Shown here: positions 63,125 to 64,000 of the stretch, piece after piece | Position numbering within the stretch: the first letter of the stretch is position 1 | Layout of the letters: the number at the start of each line of letters is the position of its first letter | Assembly (NCBI GenBank): GCA_013399695.1 | Contig: VXAU01003167.1 | Location: forward strand, 124,001 to 188,000 | Source: Formicarius rufipectus | Lineage: Eukaryota; Chordata; Aves; Passeriformes; Formicariidae | Direction: 5' to 3' | Length of the DNA stretch: 64,000 nt | Notes under the pieces: generated by a model | The model's input: the letters and a program-made list of their open reading frames with translations, nothing else | What the model was told of the DNA's origin: nothing | Databases searched by the model: none | Position numbers and translations under genes: made by a program

Positions 63125-63152
63125 TATAAAAAGTCCCTGCTTCCTGAATAAA
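63125..63152 (+). promoter_or_regulatory. LTR TATA box and polyadenylation signal
   Basis: TATAAAAA (63125-63132) lies in a perfect 6-bp inverted repeat, GGGACT (63120-63125) and AGTCCC (63132-63137). AATAAA follows at 63147-63152. A TATA box followed about 20 bases later by AATAAA places the signal upstream of or at the start of a short R region. Confidence 0.7.
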
Positions 63153-63389
63153 CTCTCTCTCTCTGCTCGGACCTTCCCCAAGCTGTTGTGGTGTCTTTGT
63201 CCTTTGCCCAGGGCTCTGGCACCACATGGCCGGGGGGGGGAACCAGGGGAGAGCACCCCCTCCCCCTCTCCTAGATGCATGGACTAAAAGCCTAACTAGG
63301 AGACTAATTCATATCGTTGCGGTCAGTCCCACCACCCAACACACCAACGAGGCTCATCACCCCACATATATCCGACCCGGATATCCGTG

Positions 63390-64000
63390 TATGTGCATTT
63401 ATATGCAGAAATGAGGTACTTTACTGAGTTTTTAAGTTCAAATAGCAGTTATTATTTTGGTTAAATTCTGAATTACTAGTTGTGTCACACTGAGTAGCTA
63501 CAGAAGGAATCTATCTAAAACTGTTATTTTCCTATGGCAGCTTTCTTTTGGTGGGTATTAATTTGTATTTAAAGGTATAGCATAATCAGATATCCGTTGC
63601 ACACTGTTGAAAATATAGGATGATGTTTAGAAAATATTATTTATATCATCTCACCTCTGCTACCCAATATTTTACATGTATTTCTACTTGCCTTCTGACA
63701 TAGATATAGAAGTTTCTCTCGTATTCTTCACTTCCTTCCTTCCTATACAGACTGTCACTACTTATATTTGAGCAAATAACCTCTAATGAGGTTTTCTTCT
63801 TTTTTCGACAGAGGTTATGGCAAGCAGTGGAAAAATGAATGTGGTGATTTTAAGCATTCATGTTTTCTTTCAGGCCTCCTGGTAGTGGAGGAACATGCAC
63901 AAGAGTTTAAAATCAGCCTGTTTGGTTTAAAGTGCCTCTGAAGTTGGCCTGAGCTATCATAGCAGAACTTTCCACTGAGGCACTTCCCATGCAAGACTGA
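63390..64000. other. Intron 1, window end, nothing coding seen
   Basis: AT-rich sequence with a pyrimidine tract and AG at 63790-63811 that looks like a splice acceptor. The following frame has no resemblance to FBXL7. Confidence 0.5.

Larger units (their letters stand above)
62759..63383 (+). mobile_element. Second ERV LTR, ~625 bp (borders provisional)
   Basis: The block begins TGTGGGAATGG and carries a 32-bp tandem in its U3-like part. It has a TATA box (63125-63132) and a polyadenylation signal AATAAA (63147-63152) followed by a CT-rich stretch, as in an LTR. A 6-bp direct repeat TCCGTG flanks it at 62753-62758 and 63384-63389, which fits an ERVK-like duplication. The right end reads CCGGATA and lacks the expected CA. 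An alternative is that the LTR ends at CACCACA (63226) and that 63227-63383 is leftover internal sequence, where TGGC and GAACCAGGGGA are weakly reminiscent of a tRNA-Lys primer site. No retroviral genes are present. Confidence 0.6.
34143..64000 (+). other. FBXL7: FBXL7 intron 1 (partial, runs off the window)
   Basis: Everything after the donor at 34143 is best read as the first intron. FBXL7 is known in other vertebrates for very long early introns. I looked for a downstream exon giving the Ser-rich FBXL7 segment that follows residue 13 and saw none. The stretch is instead filled with CR1 copies, two LTRs and low-complexity tracts. Acceptor-like pyrimidine-AG sites occur, for example near 63811, but what follows does not resemble FBXL7. 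Extent is inferred from the absence of exon 2, not shown by transcript evidence. Confidence 0.7.

Noticed and set aside
62868..63287. 139-codon open frame in the second LTR
   Set aside because: It lies in LTR control sequence (TATA, AATAAA); Pro-rich translation reflects C-rich composition.
63790..63860. Splice-acceptor-like pyrimidine tract plus AG at 63811
   Set aside because: Reading on in phase 1 does not give the expected Ser-rich FBXL7 residues and soon meets a stop.
1..64000. Search for CRISPR arrays, operons or other microbial systems
   Set aside because: No regularly spaced direct repeats or dense coding; the window is clearly vertebrate nuclear DNA.

Overview
The window reads as unmasked vertebrate nuclear DNA from a bird. 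The main evidence is many CR1 LINE 3' ends in both orientations, mostly with the bird-type terminal motif near TTCTGTGATTCTGTA, plus bird-type endogenous-retrovirus LTRs. Coding density is very low and there is one strong CpG island. The LTR and repeat types point to a songbird-like lineage, but that rests on recall of repeat families and not on a search. Nothing suggests bacterial or viral genomic DNA.

The only protein-coding sequence I can support is the first coding exon of FBXL7, the F-box/LRR substrate receptor of an SCF ubiquitin ligase, at 34106-34142 on the + strand. It encodes residues 1-12 (MGANNGKQYGSE) plus the first base of codon 13, and ends at a consensus splice donor. An in-frame stop lies just upstream and the start context is strong. 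A CpG island of roughly 33.1-34.3 kb surrounds it, with upstream ATGs, a TATA-like site, a G-quadruplex-type G-run cluster and an odd A/T homopolymer block.

Layout: 1-33.1 kb is upstream intergenic DNA. It holds an ERV-derived repeat (~5.05-5.54 kb), CR1 fragments (11.7, 19.8 and 31.4 kb), one much older CR1/L3-like fragment (~17.3-17.7 kb), a small CpG cluster (~21.05-21.3 kb) and a tRNA-Gly(GCC)-like element with tandem 67-bp units and an A-rich tail (26.3-26.8 kb). From 34,143 to the end is best read as the large FBXL7 intron 1. It holds CR1 copies at 37.7, 42.7, 43.7, 52.8, 55.1 and 56.0 kb, an older CR1 trace at 59.4 kb, a solo LTR with a 5-bp target duplication (47.90-48.64 kb) and a second LTR (~62.76-63.38 kb). 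The remaining sequence is ordinary AT-rich single-copy DNA with homopolymer and GTTT-rich tracts.

I found no clear undescribed system. The most unusual objects are the tRNA-Gly-like composite at 26.3-26.8 kb and the nested upstream reading frames in the FBXL7 leader.
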